Positions 52,326-64,000 of a stretch of 64,000 nucleotides of DNA are shown one piece after another. The notes beneath the pieces were generated by a model, which saw only the letters and a list, made by a program, of their open reading frames with translations, searched no databases and was not told the origin of the DNA. Both the position numbers and the translations under genes were made by a program. The DNA lies in assembly GCF_030272615.1 (NCBI RefSeq), contig NC_081408.1:768091330-768155329 (forward strand), given 5' to 3'. Origin of the DNA: Cryptomeria japonica. Its lineage: Eukaryota; Streptophyta; Pinopsida; Cupressales; Cupressaceae. The first letter of the stretch is position 1. Each line of letters opens with the position of its first letter.

Positions 52326-52881
52326 GATATAGAGAATTCCGATTTTGAGAATTCGTTGGAAATTAATAAATTGGATATTTTGGGACATATGTTCTGTGTC
52401 TTGGTTTAAAGTTAACCAAGATCATCACCCGGGCCCAAACCAGTTTCGGAAGGAATGGGCATGAGATATAGAGAATTCCGATTTTGAGAATTCGTTGGAA
52501 ATTAATAAATTTAATATTTTGGGACATATGTTCTGTGTCTTGGTTTAAAGTTAACCAAGATCATCACCCGGGCCCAAACCAGTTTCGGAAGGAATGGGCA
52601 TGAGATATAGAGAATTCCGATTTTGAGAATTCGTTGGAAATTAATAAATTGAATATTTTGGGACATATGTTCTGTGTCTTGGTTTAAAGTTAACCAAGAT
52701 CATCACCCGGGCCCAAACCAGTTTCGGAAGGAATGGGCATGAGATATAGAGAATTCCGATTTTGAGAATTCGTTGGAAATTAATAAATTGAATATTTTGG
52801 GACATATGTTCTGTGTCTTGGCTTAAAGTTAACCAAGATCATCACCCGGGCCCAAACCAGATTCGGAAGGAATGGGCATGA
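52326..52881 (+). repeat. Minisatellite, four copies of a 139 bp unit
   Basis: Units start GATATAGAGAATTCCG at 52326, 52465, 52604 and 52743, and are almost identical (a few substitutions such as TTGGATA/TTTAATA/TTGAATA). Each contains ATCACCCGGGCCCAAACC and an inverted AATTCCGATTTTGAGAATTC. After the array, ATGGGCATGAG.TT.AAATATG occurs twice more (52873 and 52930). Confidence 0.95.
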
Positions 52882-55800
52882 GCTTCAAATATGTGTATAA
52901 GTGATTAAGGCCGTTTGTTGCAGTCGAATGGGCATGAGTTTTAAATATGTGTATAAGTAATAGTTTGCACAACTTTCTATGGATATAACCTCTTTAAACA
53001 CTACATCACAATCATTAGCAATACTAAATTAGAGCTGTAAAATTCTTTGAATTTATTTATTTATTTATAGAGAGTAAGTTTTGTTATCGTCCATAGGATT
53101 AGTATAAGTTTTTGAATTGATGTTTAAGGTCATATTATATGATTAATTCTGATCCATTATTAAGATAATTTAATAAATTATTTCAGAATTTTGTAAATGC
53201 ATTGTTTAACTATTGTATAATTTGAAAAGGTTCAACAAAATGAAGGAACATACATCAAATTTTGGGTAAACAATCATATCAACTTCTTGACTCAAATATT
53301 CAAATATTTGTTTGTTTGTATTACAATATGTATTTCATGTTTCTTCTTTCAATAAAATAAATAAATCTGAACTTTATGGTTTGAGAGGATCTGAAGACTA
53401 TTTTGGCACCAATAGTCCAATATAGTAAAGTCAGTCAAGTCTCAATTCCTGTCACATTCAGAAGAACGGATATTATGACAGAAGTGCCCAAAAATTTGGT
53501 ATTCCTTATCAAAATTAGGCAGTAAGATGAGTCAACATAAGTTATCCCGGTGGCAATTCATAGTTATGTACGGTTCAGTCTTTCTCCACATGGCCGGGCT
53601 TAAGGGGCAATCCAGGTGAATAGCTATGGCAGCATCTTTTATGTCAATACCGGATGCCATCTTTTTTTTTTCTGAAGTAATTGGTGAATGAATGAAGGTT
53701 TTCGAATAGTGTACGCGATCCATGGATAGTCGACAATACAGGTAAACATAAAAGATAAAAAACAAACAGTTTGCCAAGATCTAATAATCAACAATTTTTA
53801 TTATCTTTTGTTTTGTGTATGGTGTCCTTCATATTAAATGTGTATTTAAACAATATTGTGAAGGCTCTCACTTTAGCTCATGGTCGTTTCTATTATTTTA
53901 TTGTGATCTCTAATTTTCAACATAAGTAGATAAAATTCTTTAATGAAGATGACATAAGATATGCTTGAAGATTATTTTGGAAATTAAGGTAATGTTCCGT
54001 AAATTTCTTTTTTCTTAAATGTTATCTTTTCCCAGAAGCTATAGTAGACAGCTGATAGACTAGTTATGTAGTCTTAAATATCACTTGGTGTTGTTTACAA
54101 CATAAAATTAAATGTTTTTAAAATGGGTGTTTGTGGTTGAATTTTTCAATCTATAACCTAATTTATTCTTTGATACAAATGTTTGATCTTGTAATATATT
54201 CTTTGTGTGGGTTAAAATAAACATCATCAATTAATAAGCAAATAAATATCAATTAAATATATTAAAAAAAGAGTTAAATATGAAGCATTAAGATTGAAAT
54301 CATATGTGCTAAAATGAAATTTGGAAGGATTAATAATTACTCAATTTTAATGGTCAATAGATTGTTTTGATTATAACTTCTTATTTTAGAATCACATAAA
54401 ATTAGACAAGTTGGAAGTCAAACAATGAAATCTATATTGGGTTGTTCTTAGATTTTTATTGAGAAATACAATCTTGTGCAATTGTATTCTGATGCAAAAT
54501 CAGATCTTTGGTATTTATATATATCTTCATAATGTATATCTATATAAGGGAAAATTGGGTGTTACTAAGAAGCACCATTTAAAGTTGCTATAATATTGAG
54601 GAAGAGTAATTGATTTCTTTATTGAAATATAAGTACCAAGATTGATTCGATAATGATGGAGATAGAAAACGAACAACAATGTTGAATAATGATGCATATA
54701 GAGTAGTTTCCTAAACTTGCAAGTGCTAATATGTGAATGTGTTATCCTATTTTTATTAATTGCTCTAAATGGCATTTAACACTAACTCAAGGCATTTTAA
54801 AAATTAGGACTGCTTAAGAATATAAACATGTGCATATTAATTAATTCTAAAAGATCCTTATAGGGAGATTGCTAGGTAAGTGCTCGAAAAGGCTTATTTT
54901 GGTCAAAAGGTACAATAGGAAACAAAAAGTTTTGTTTATATTTGCTCCTTATATTTGCAATATCAAGAGTAGTTACAATTAACAGATCTCTCTACAAGTC
55001 TTCACCATCAACTTCCCTTTTTGGTGAAAGCTCACACCCTTGCTCAAACTTACTCCAATTCCTCACTTCACCCATCTACACATTTCTCAATTCCGATTCT
55101 TTTGACATTCAACTTACTGTTTCAAAGTGCATTAGGAAACTCCAACATGGTCATGTAGAGCAATAAGGTTTACTCAAGGTTTGACAATCAAAACTTAGTT
55201 TAAGGCCCATAGCTTTTGGCTTACTCAACTCACCAACCAAGGGTCAAAACCTCCAAAAGAGACTACACACTGTCCAAGGTCCTATATGCCACTTGTTTCA
55301 CTGTTTTGGAATGATCTCACAAAGTTTCATAAGTCCCAAACTCCTCCATGCAATCGGGTTCATGCTTTTGACAAAAACAGTCAAAAGGGCTACTAGCCCG
55401 TGGAGGCCTAATTGGCCTAGTTTTGCTCACCCTGCCCAACGATGGGCCTCTTGACCATGGGAGATGATTTGGACAGTGAGGAATAAGTCATAGCAAAGAG
55501 ATTTTTGTGGTTTTAGGCTTAGAGAAGTGGTCTTACTGTCTAACCTCATTTTTAGGCATGAATGTAGGGTTTTGGAGCATAACCACTGTGTTTGCATCCT
55601 TGTTCACCAATACAAGTGCCTAGTTCTTCACAGAACCTTTGTCATGACTTCATCATGTGTCCCCTACCTCTGCCACACAAACATTATGCCAAACACTTGG
55701 CAACAAACTGAGAAAGGAGTGAAAATGCCACTGTCACTATTAAAACACTGCCCTTTACCAGTCAACTGCTACTGCACCTTTGGGCCTACATAACAAGGAG

Positions 55801-58735
55801 TTTTAAGTGGAAATCTACCATAACAAGGTCTGTAACACATCAATGAAATTTCCTATTACATTTCCTTCATAGTTACAAGGCTTGGATAATGCTCTTGAAG
55901 CATTCCTTGAGCATTTTGACAAAAACAAATCACAAAACAGTGAACTTGTTGCTAAATACAAAGATTGATAAAACTTGCAAATTACAAACTTGTCAACTAT
56001 TTGAAGTTGAATCAAGATAACTTGTAACACTTCAATGCATTTTGATTACAAGAATTTGAGTTTTCAAGAAGGATATTAGTCAAGTTCCAAAACTTGTCTA
56101 ATCTTCACTCAAATTTGTCCTCCAAACATAGTTCTGACTCAAAAAGAAATATATACACAATGTACATGCTTAAAACAACTTGACCCAATCCATTTTGGTG
56201 GGAGCCCAGGCCTGGATTAGTCAAGTTGTGGCAATTTCCAACCCCAAACCCTTGACAGGGTAGTGAGCACACAGAATGAAAGAATTTTTATTTCACCAAC
56301 TTGCAAAAGAAAAACCAGTACAATGATCACTTGGGGAGCATTGAATAATCAATAGGAACACTTCCCAGAAGGTACAGTACGGACAAGAGTTCTACAGTAC
56401 GGATTGTTATTCCAAGGAAGGAAAAAATAGTGAGAAAAACCAAAATTTCATGATTTCTATTAGGATTTTCTTGTTAATACAATCACCAACCTTTCTCAAG
56501 GAAAAGGGAGGCATTTTTATAGTATTTCCAATTATTTATCAAGCCCTGTACAGACACGAGGCTTCCACAATTGCATTGTATTAGAAAAATCCAAAAATGA
56601 CAACTTTGACAACTTTTGCAAGCCCAAATGACAACATTTCTTGCTCCAAAAGACATTTTTGACAACCTAACCTCATCAACTTATCTAAACACCTAAGACA
56701 TGCTTAAAACCACTTAGTAAGCATGTTTCAATGCTTTGGAAATCATTTGGAGACCTTTCAAGCAATTTTGCACATTTTTGCCAAAATTGTCAACTCAAAG
56801 CCTGAAAGGCAAAACTTGACCTCTTGAGCCCAAAATGAGATCAAAACCACTAGACAAGACACATAACAACCTAAAACAACATTATAAATCTAACACAAGA
56901 TATTACAAACATGAAAGCATGAAATATTCAAAAAGGAGAGTTTTACTCAACTAGGTGCTCCTGCACTAGATCCTTATTGAAAATACAAGCATGTGTGCAA
57001 GTAGTGTAAAATGAAATGGAAAAACTGCAAAGAATTTTTATAAATGTTGCTCTAATTTTAGTTTATGCAAAACTAGGCAAGCATGCATGCCAAAGTAAAA
57101 ACAATGAATAATAACTCTAAGACAAATGTTGCGAAGCTTCTAGAAGTTAAATAATTGGAACAATACCATAAAAAAGTGCATGAATGAAAATAGAATTAGT
57201 AATAGTATGGTCCCTCCCTCAAATTATGCAATATGAAGGGAATTGTTATACAAATTGAGAAGTCAAAAATGAAAAATGATTATGAGAACATGGTATGAGA
57301 TTAAATATAAAAGTAAGTGGAGAATACATATCTATATACGTAGTGCAATAAATTGTCACCCCTTGCAATTTCATAAGTTGTTAAGCACTCATTTTAGCAC
57401 TTGTTATTGATCATAAGAAAAGTTTTTTGTCTCAAGATTTGATTAGCAAATGTGCATCCTATAATGCTTGGCTTTTTGAGCTATCAAATTAGGAAGGAGT
57501 GCTAGTGTCCTCTCAACTTAAACCTTTGAACTACCAAATAGGGTAGGACACTAGTGCAAGTGTCCTCTAAATGAGGTAGGTCTTACATTCCAAATCTTTT
57601 GATGATGATATTAATTTCTTTTCAAATTCATGATGCTTCTTATAATTTAGTATTGAAATATTTTACAGTTCTAAGGTCATATTTTTGGGTTATAGATTTT
57701 TTTTTATTAAAGTTGAATTTACATATTTTGGAGTAATAAGATTAATGTGATTTATAAATGAAAATAAGGTTACATTATTCTACAGTTGTACTCTCGGTGT
57801 TGAGGGCTTTCATACATTGTTGTAGAATATGCAACTTGAACCAGTTTTATGAGTATTGTAAGATATGAAATATTTGATATATCTTCTCTTATATGTGCCA
57901 ATCAAGTAATCTATTTTCTTACTACATGTTATTGGGAAATTGTCATTCAAACTACAATAATTTGAAGGCTAGCTTTGCAACATCTAAGAGGGCCTCCAAA
58001 GACTCATCTAAGACATGAAATAGATCAACTGTAACAAGATCACATTGGAGGTTAGAGGCATTAGTGGATGGATGATTTTCACCATTTCAAATCAACTTTT
58101 CGGTTTGAGATAGTGTTTTGCATAAGAAACATATGATTTTTCTTTCCTTTTTATATTGATAGATTTAAAAAATGCATATATTATAAAGTTTATTTTCGAA
58201 AATAGGTAAAAGATTTGATAAAATTAGTATGGATTTGGTCGTGCACATTTAATAAATTTAAGAAATCTGATTTTGACTTCCTTACTCAAGGGCTTCTGCC
58301 CACGAGCATTTAACATTTAATAAATTGTAGAGGATTGGTTACAGCATTCATTCTTCGAAGTCTTCGTCGGACAACATAAATAAAATCCTAAGTATTAGAA
58401 GTCATGATGTATCCGTTCAACGATAATATTTCGTCAGAGCTAAATGTCAGGGTTATAAAAGAGATTTAATTAACATTGGATCCAAATTTACTTGATGCCC
58501 ATATGGGTTCAACAGGTGGGGAAGGATAAGCGAGTTAAGGTCTTAGAAGAAATGTTATCAAGATCTCTAGGCCTCCTATCACTATTTTACATATATGAAA
58601 TATGGGAGCAACAGTTACACCTCAAATTAGCACTGTTCAAAGGCAATTTGGTCTCTAGAAGCATCCATCTTCTCCATTTGCTCTTTATTCAAAATAACGA
58701 AATTACTCTCAACTTGTGTAAAGAAAATTATACCA
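52882..58735. other. AT-rich intergenic DNA, no gene supported
   Basis: Scanned in all frames; only short ORFs without family features. At 54900-56990 base composition is more balanced and ACTTG/CAAGT words are frequent. A minus-strand TATA-like CTATAAAAATGCC near 56510-56523 hints at an old minus-strand LTR, but I find no ends or coding. TACAGTACGGA occurs twice at 56384-56404. The 99-codon ORF at 58492-58791 is not convincing. Confidence 0.45.
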
Positions 58736-58931
58736 TTTTTTTTTATATTAAATATAAAGCAGGATTACATCATGTCAACTTTATCGAATAGTATACCACA
58801 AAAAAAATAGCTTAATAACCAAAAAAAACAAAAACGAACATGACAACACCTATCTGACAAAGTATGCATGTCCAGATTGTAGTCAAAATTACATAGCTAT
58901 TATTAACAAAGATATATCACAATGTATAGTC

Positions 58932-60512
58932 TCAAAAAGCCTCAATCCTGATTGTATTCATCTGCATCATCAGCCAAGTTGTCCACCCTGTTGGTCGCTC
59001 CATCCATTTCTGTATCTTCCCCCCATTGTTGGGGACTGGAACAGCCTCCGGGAACTCTGTTGCCACTGCAATTGGAACATCAGGAGCTGCAACTGCAAGT
59101 GGAACTGCTGGCATGAATCTTTTCATTCTTTTTCTATTTTCTTCCAGCTCAACGATGAAATCGGAGAGACCAATTTCAAAGGGAGTCCTTTCCTCTGTGC
59201 ACTTTGCGCATGTAAGACCATGTGAAATTTCCCATGTAAACACTCTGGTGGTACCATCCTTCAGCAGTTTCTCAATCTATTTCTTTGACATTATAGATTA
59301 TGAGAGATTCAATAAGCATTCTTCCTTTGCCATTGAAAACATAGTCATTTCTAAGTTTCCAAATTAACCATAGAATTTCAGCAGAGAGAACAGTTCAAAA
59401 GATACTAGAATTTTTTGAGAGTATTGACACATAGCCTACCACACTCTCCCAACCCATAACATTACAATTGATAGATATACCAAATAAAGTCCAAAATTCT
59501 GTAGCAAAGAAACAGTCAAATAAAATATGAGTAACAAATACAGGCACTCTACAGCAGGCACAAAAAATAGGTTCACCATTAGGCTTAAGGACAGGTGTGC
59601 AATAGGAGGCACCACATAAAACGCTTCTTTTTAGGCTCCATAAGATTGCCCCACAAATTACCAAGGAGTTTACTTCATGTGGAAGAGTCACCTATTAAGG
59701 CGCTCAAGTATGTCTTCACTATTAGCAAGCTGTGTATAAATGTCCTTAAGCTTTAACACCAGGAAGAAAAGATCCATTGGGCCATTTAAATTGGGTACAT
59801 CTTTCATTATTATTCTCATACTCCTTGGGAAGGGGGAGGACAATACATGCCTCTCTCATCATGGTATATGTTCTCCATTGAGATTGAGGAGCATTAAACT
59901 TAGAGCATAATTCATTCCAAGAAATTAAATGTTCATCCTTCAAGATATCACTAAATCGTTTTATCTCTTTAGCTGCCTAGCTCTTGGCCAAGCAACTTTG
60001 AATGAGTGCAAGGGGTTTGCCATTAAGATACAAATTCCACCAAATAGACCTTTCACCACAAACCTTCATGTCATCACTGATGATGTTATTGTGAGAGATA
60101 AGGTGCCTAACACCTTCCTAGGCTTTCCATATTGCTTCGAATACCATAGATCCAACTGGCTCGACAGTGAACTATCCAACAATCAAGTCATTTAGTGGGA
60201 GGGATTTCCAAGTTGGGCTATGTTTCATAACAGACTTAGAGATATTGTGTCTAACAAGGACCTTCCATGGCTCTATTCCTTATAATAGAGCCTTAAAGAT
60301 CCATTTAGCAGTTAGAGACATACCTTGCAGCCTAAGGTCCTTTAATCCAAGACCCCCTATATTCTTTCTCATAGAACACCAATTCCATCTAACATGTTTC
60401 TTCTTATTACCTTTTCCATCTGACCAAAGAAAGTCCCTAACCTACTTTTGAACATGATTCCATTGATAGTTGCAAAATAACCAAGCAAAAGTGTAGTAAA
60501 TTGATGCAAGAT
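58932..60512 (-). pseudogene. LINE ORF2 C-terminal region
   Basis: Minus-strand pieces: IYYTFAWLFCNYQW at about 60500-60460, a stop, RDFLWSDGKGNKKKHVRWNW, GGLGLKDLRLQGMSLTAKWI (to about 60300), a stop, then a Cys/His-containing stretch at 59395-59691 (CACCRVPVFVTHILFDC) that matches the reverse-transcriptase zinc-binding domain of plant LINEs. Then RNDYVFNGKGRMLIES (about 59360-59310) and a final ORF at 58932-59243. At least four interruptions. Confidence 0.75.
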
Positions 60513-60519
60513 AGGGTGA

Positions 60520-61452
60520 GAGAATTGGTTTAATTGATGTTTAACCCTAGTTACTACTATTACTTCTTCCTCGCAACGAATAGGAAACTCAAATCACTGG
60601 TAAATGGAAGGTAATTTAATGCTCTATCCATACATATGTATGTCTAATCTATTTGAATTTGTACAACACCGGACAAGTGCAGAAAACAGAGTAATTGCAG
60701 AAAAATGAGCTTCCAATTAGTTGCCAATGATCTAAAATCAGATTTCACAAATTCAAATTTTCAAAATTCATATTGCATCATCTCTCATTTCCAATCGTTG
60801 CTTATACAATTTATACCAAATTTTGCACTTTCTCGCGGTCACAAGAGACCTTTGGGTTGCATGATTGTTCGACTCCCAAACTTTGAAAAATCAAATTCAG
60901 ACATTGACATCGAAATAACAATTCTAAACTGAGAAACCAACGCTGGACATCGACATCGGAATAGCAATCCTGAACCGAGGTCTTGATCACCCATCAAAGT
61001 AACTAATGCAGGTGAAGTAACCATTTTATGCAATTCCGACAGGTGAAGTAACCATTTTATGCAATTCCGACAGAGTAACTTACTCTGATGTCCCTATTTC
61101 GGCATAGCTATACTGAACAAGGCATTTGGATGTCTATCGGCATAGCCATCAACAGTCGGCTAAACAGTATTTTCCAATCCCGATAGAGTAAACTATCTCG
61201 ATGACACTTTATCGGGTTAACTATCTCGATGACAACTTTACAAACTTGCAAATTATGACTCCAAATTTGACATATAGACCTGAAAACATGAAATGACATT
61301 ACAAATGGTCTCAATAGACCTTATTGAATCAAAATGACATGACCCCTAACTCCTAAGACTCAAACACCTACTAGACATGGTAACAAAACTCTAGGTTCTC
61401 CTACATCGTAAATGTTATATGAAAACAAAGCCTTTTGATAGACCTACAAGGT
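60520..61452. mobile_element. Unidentified ~0.93 kb insertion in the LINE
   Basis: LINE coding stops after QYLTLA at 61453 and resumes with YLASIYYTF at about 60512. The DNA between has no LINE similarity. It contains a tandem duplication of TGAAGTAACCATTTTATGCAATTCCGACAG (two copies, about 61012-61072) and repeated ACTATCTCGATGAC. I could not define terminal repeats or a target duplication. Confidence 0.55.
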
Positions 61453-62736
61453 TCATGCCAATGTGAGGTACTGCTTATTCCATTTCCTTATTTTCTTATC
61501 AATTCTTTCTTTTTCTGAACACCATATTTCCTTGAGGTTAGGGCATATGGCAAAGGGTATGCCCAAGTATCTGACCTGATGTTTCGAGTCGCCCCACATT
61601 AATGAATATTTACTAAACCAGTGTGGGGGGTGGGTATCCCATCCGAGTATTATGGATTTAGATAAAGAAATTTTACTTCTTGAAGCCTCACAAAACACAT
61701 CCAACTTTACCATAAGGGTAGAGATATTAAACTCATCTAAATCCACTAGGATGGCAGTATCATCTGCAAATTGTACATTGGATAGTTCATCTTGATTGGG
61801 TAAAGTTAATCCTTTGACCCTATTAGATAGGAAATTATCCCTTAACATGTAGTAAAGTGCATTCACAACAATGACAAAGAGAGTAGGTGCCAAAGGGCAG
61901 CCTTGCTGAATGGACCTTGTGAGCTCAAACCCTTCTGACCTGTGTCCATTAACCTTGACAAATGCCTTAGCATCAACCATTAGAGTCCACACCATTCTAC
62001 AAAATGCCCTTGGGAACCCAAGCCCTTCCATCAGCATGAATACAAAACTCCATTCAATTCTATCATAGGCTTTTTTAAAGTCTATTAATAATATGGCTAT
62101 GGTTTGGTTAGATTCTTTAGTCCAATTCATAGCTTCCCAGCATGTTAACAAGTTTTCCAGAATGTACCTTCCTTTCACAAAGCCATTTTGGGTCAGATTC
62201 ACAACTTTAGGAAGGAAATCCTCCAGTCTTTTGGCTAAAACTTTAGCTAAAATCTTGTAGGAGACATTTAATAGTGTGATTGGTCTCCAAATTTTTATCA
62301 ACTATCTGTCCCCATCTTTAACAAGGAGTTTGATAATCCCACTATTAATCTCCTCACCCAAAGAACTAGCACCAATGGCTTCCCTATATAGCTTTGACAA
62401 GTCCTCCCTAATACACTCATTCTTTTTGTAGAATTCCACCGACAGACTATCTAGACCCGGTGCTTTGGCATTGCTAAGGGTAGAGATGACACTCTTGATC
62501 TCATCCACCAAAATCTCCTTACTCAACTTGTCAGAATCACCTCTGTTAAGCTTATTGGGAATGATATTCTTGATCTTCTCCTTGACACATCCTTTTCCAA
62601 GCTCATCATCCTTAGACTTGAATAGTGTAGAATAGAAATGATTGAATGCTTTGAGAATATCAGTTTGTTCAGTTATATTTCTACCCCCCTCCCAAATATA
62701 GTCAATATTATCCCTTGCTTCCTTGTATTTTAACAT
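61453..62736 (-). pseudogene. LINE reverse transcriptase
   Basis: Two ORFs in one frame (62302-62736 and 61453-62301) are separated by a TAG at 62302-62304. The first has the NAKAPGLDSLSVEF block; the second has WRPITLLNVSYKILAK, DFKKAYDRIEW, QQGCPLAPTLF and the catalytic FADD at residues 178-181. These are standard plant L1-type RT motifs. The frame ends where the insertion at 60520-61452 begins. Confidence 0.9.
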
Positions 62737-63963
62737 ATGAAAATAGATGTTTTGACCCCTTGTCCCTATGCTCTAACCACTTCATTCTGGCTCTAGTCTT
62801 AAGGCCTTGGATTTTGATATTTTGAATTTTCCTTAAGGCATCTATGACATGCCATAAGGCTTCTTTGGCATCCTCATTGTTAGGGTTATTCTGAATGTGT
62901 CCCTCAGCAACAATTAGCTTGTCATGCATTTCAACCTCTACCCTCCTAAGGTCTTTGGCTTACTTTCTTCCCACTATCTAATATATACATCTCCAACTTT
63001 GCACATTCTGATTCCATTTATCTCTTGCTTTGGGCAATGTCCTGTTCCGCTCATTACATTTTTTAATGATAAACACTATTGATTAACATCCTCATCCAAT
63101 AATAAACTAGAATTCAAAATAAAATTCACCCTTTTGCTTACTGACTCTAAGCATGGGTTGCCCATAAAAACTACTATTTGGATTGGGTGATGATCAAAGA
63201 GTGTGTAGGGGATAACTTTCACACTGTTCCCATTATTTTTTTCTTAAATTGTAGCACGTCCCTATTAACATAAAACTTTTCTAGCCTGTTGTAGATCCTC
63301 TTAGCTCCTTGCTAATAATTACACCAAGAAAACCAGATATCTTCGACTTCACCTCTCTTACCAACCAACAGATTGTGTAATCTCAATTTATTCATCATCC
63401 CGCTCAAGAAAAATCTTTTCTCTCCCTTCCATTCAAATTTATTACCTCCTACCTTATCAAAAGGGCATTCAATCATATTGAAGTCACCCCTAACACCCAG
63501 GGAACCTCCTCCAGTTGAGAAATCCACCTCCAAAGTTCAATTCTTTCTTTATGATCATTAGAAGCATTACAGAGCCTATCCCAATCTCCTTGTCTTTGAA
63601 TCTTAAGATCACCCAAACCAACCTATTGCAAGGTGAACACCCCACCTCACAACATATTTACTCCACGTATCGCTAATTAAGATAGCAGGACCACCCCTGC
63701 CCTTAGTATGATTGGTAGTATAATATTCCACATCCCTCCAAATACACTTGAAATTGATATCTAGGAAAAAATGGATAACCTTAATTTTTGTAGTAGTAAC
63801 ACATCCACATTCTTGTACAATCTAAGAAACCTTTTAACAACATATTTCTTGTCTGGGGACTCCAGTCCTCTAACATTCCAAGAAACACAAATTCCATATC
63901 AAACTTAGGGAGCAATGTCCATTGGTACCCTGTGTTAAGTTTTATGATTAGATTAGATAACAC
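62708..63963 (-). pseudogene. LINE endonuclease and linker
   Basis: The start of an APE-type endonuclease, SWNVRGLESPDKKYVVKRF, is encoded on the minus strand at about 63890-63830 in a frame different from the listed 60-codon ORF. RGDFNMIE, the active-site block, lies in 63312-63533. The linker ORF 62708-62929 contains RARMKWLEHRDKGSKHLF, typical between endonuclease and RT. Several frameshifts. Confidence 0.8.
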
Positions 63964-64000
63964 AATAATTCACACAAATGCACAGATAGTATCCTAGGAA

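Larger units (their letters stand above)
58736..64000 (-). mobile_element. L1-type LINE, ORF2 region, decayed, 5' end outside the window
   Basis: On the minus strand the order is endonuclease (63900-63310), linker (62929-62708), reverse transcriptase (62736-61453), C-terminal region with a zinc-ribbon-like domain (60512-58932), then an A9 run (58744-58736 read on the minus strand) that may be the poly-A tail. Stops and frameshifts separate all parts, and 60520-61452 is an insertion. LINEs move by target-primed reverse transcription; this copy is dead. ORF1 would lie beyond 64000. Confidence 0.85.

Noticed and set aside
58492-58791. 99-codon plus-strand ORF
   Set aside because: No family features, runs into the LINE tail region.

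Overview
PARAGRAPH 1, ORGANISM. This is nuclear DNA of a seed plant with a large, repeat-filled genome. The evidence is plant-type Ty3/gypsy and Ty1/copia LTR retrotransposons nested in one another, a TRIM and solo LTRs, an L1-type LINE, primer sites matching plant tRNA-iMet and resembling tRNA-Asp, and one host gene whose exons are split by an intron of about 15.6 kb. The very long intron and the low gene density make a gymnosperm (conifer-like) genome my favoured guess, but that is inference; nothing here fixes a species. PARAGRAPH 2, LAYOUT. 1-3332: 5' half of a minus-strand gypsy element (A) with leader ORF, gag, protease and 5' LTR, running off the left edge. 3335-14455: a tangle of a non-coding LTR family (called X here) with three LTR copies in both orientations and unusual internal arrays of hairpin and short-motif repeats; a 334 bp TRIM and a 1.6 kb copia-type solo LTR sit inside it. 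14460-17578: one long ancestral minus-strand reading frame with four nonsense codons. 18060-24115: a full-length but decayed copia element (D) with a perfect target duplication. 24939-31975: an old gypsy element (E, relative of A) carrying a truncated minus-strand LTR element and a solo LTR with a CGTAC array. 33360-34985: an LTR fragment and the 3' end of a copia element. 35341-51434: the last exons of a host gene, probably a membrane-anchored plastid rhodanese-like protein; its 15.6 kb intron holds a decayed copia remnant and a young 9.3 kb gypsy element (B, 38505-47801). 52175-52881: minisatellites. 53000-58735: AT-rich DNA with no gene I can support. 58736-64000: minus-strand LINE ORF2, broken by an insertion. 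PARAGRAPH 3, HOW IT FITS. A, B and E are one gypsy family: they share the gag start sequence or protease motif, A and B share a pre-gag leader ORF, and all have a primer site like the complement of the tRNA-Asp 3' end. LTR comparison by eye orders the insertions: E oldest (about 15% divergence), the TRIM (10 of 135) and D (about 6%) intermediate, B youngest (5 of 279). Nearly every coding region of the elements is broken by stops or frameshifts, so the window is mostly a graveyard; the intact-looking sequence is the host gene's exon series with correct splice sites and phase.
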